Shown in pieces: positions 5,140-5,416 of a stretch of DNA of 5,416 bases. Position 1 is the stretch's first letter, and the number at the start of each line of letters is the position of its first letter. Source of the stretch: JAKEGN01 sp964465665 (GTDB taxonomy: Bacteria > Pseudomonadota > Gammaproteobacteria > Steroidobacterales > Woeseiaceae); assembly GCA_964465665.1 (NCBI GenBank), contig CAYXKM010000248.1, positions 1-5,416 on the forward strand. Direction: 5' to 3'. The position numbers and the translations under genes are program-made. The notes under the pieces are model-generated. The model saw only the letters and a program-made list of their open reading frames with translations. It was not told the origin of the DNA and ran no database searches.

Positions 5140-5416
5140 TCGCCGGTCTGATCGAGGGCTCCCTGCGCAACAGGCTGTTGGTCCTTATCTTTACGGTGCT
5201 GGCGGTCGGCGCAGGCTGGTGGGCGGTGAAAACCACCCCTCTGGACGCCATACCCGACCTGTCGGACGTCCAGGTGATCATCTTCACCGAGTTTCCGGGC
5301 CAGGCGCCGCAGGTGGTGGAGGACCAGGTCACCTATCCGCTGACCACGGCGATGCTGGCGGTGCCATTCGCCAAGACCGTGCGTGGCTATTCGTTCTTTG
5401 GCCTGTCGTTTGTGTA
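5136..5416 (+). CDS. cusA: Inner-membrane RND metal efflux pump, CusA-type (N-terminal part; gene continues past the right edge)
   Basis: 93 codons are present, open to the right edge. The N-terminus MIAGLIEGSLRNRLLVL leads into transmembrane helix 1 (about residues 13-31). It is followed by the heavy-metal RND signature TPLDAIPDLSDVQVII, FPGQAPQVVEDQVTYPLTTAML, and KTVRGYSFFGLSFV. These match the HME-RND group (CusA/CzcA), which are about 1,040 residues long; with the CusB methionine site next door, the monovalent Cu/Ag branch is favoured over the divalent CzcA branch. The metal-binding methionines of CusA lie beyond the window, so substrate is inferred from context. Role: proton-driven export of Cu(I)/Ag(I) through CusC. 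It overlaps cusB by 4 bp (ATGA) with a strong ribosome site. Confidence 0.95.
   Translation, partial: MIAGLIEGSLRNRLLVLIFTVLAVGAGWWAVKTTPLDAIPDLSDVQVIIFTEFPGQAPQVVEDQVTYPLTTAMLAVPFAKTVRGYSFFGLSFV

Overview
The window looks like a metal-resistance (copper/silver) island from a GC-rich Gram-negative bacterium, most likely a proteobacterium. The Gram-negative call rests on a tripartite RND efflux operon, which needs an outer membrane; the proteobacterial call rests on family resemblance and base composition. I cannot name a genus from sequence alone.

Left part (1-946, minus strand): the N-terminal 315 codons of a P1B-type copper ATPase of the CopB kind, running off the left edge. It has an N-terminal HMA-like fold whose two metal-binding cysteines are both serine, a long Pro/Ala-rich linker with histidine clusters, and the first four membrane segments.

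Middle part (about 950-1970): a scrambled, low-gene-density stretch. It holds a plus-strand coding remnant that resembles part of a DDE transposase, abutting head-on a minus-strand 5' fragment of a cytochrome P450 gene that breaks off after about 110 codons. Upstream of the P450 start is a perfect 13-bp palindrome. The rest has only weak small ORFs and a possible promoter just before the cus-type operon. This looks like a recombination scar between two metal-resistance blocks.

Right part (1975-5416, plus strand): a small exported Cys/His-rich protein (CopL/DUF2946-like in style), an intrinsic terminator, then a compact cusC-cusB-cusA-type operon (11-bp and 4-bp overlaps). CusC is the outer-membrane channel, CusB the periplasmic adaptor with the three-methionine metal site, and CusA the inner-membrane RND pump (only its first 93 codons are inside). 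By family knowledge, the CopB-type ATPase would export copper from cytoplasm to periplasm, and CusCBA would carry Cu(I)/Ag(I) from periplasm (and perhaps cytoplasm) out of the cell; the small Cys/His protein may bind metal in the periplasm or tune expression.

I see no clearly new system. The points most worth a second look are the cysteine-free HMA domain with its His-rich linker, the apparent doubling of the CusC N-terminal segment, the terminator inside the cus block, and the gene-fragment junction near 1185.
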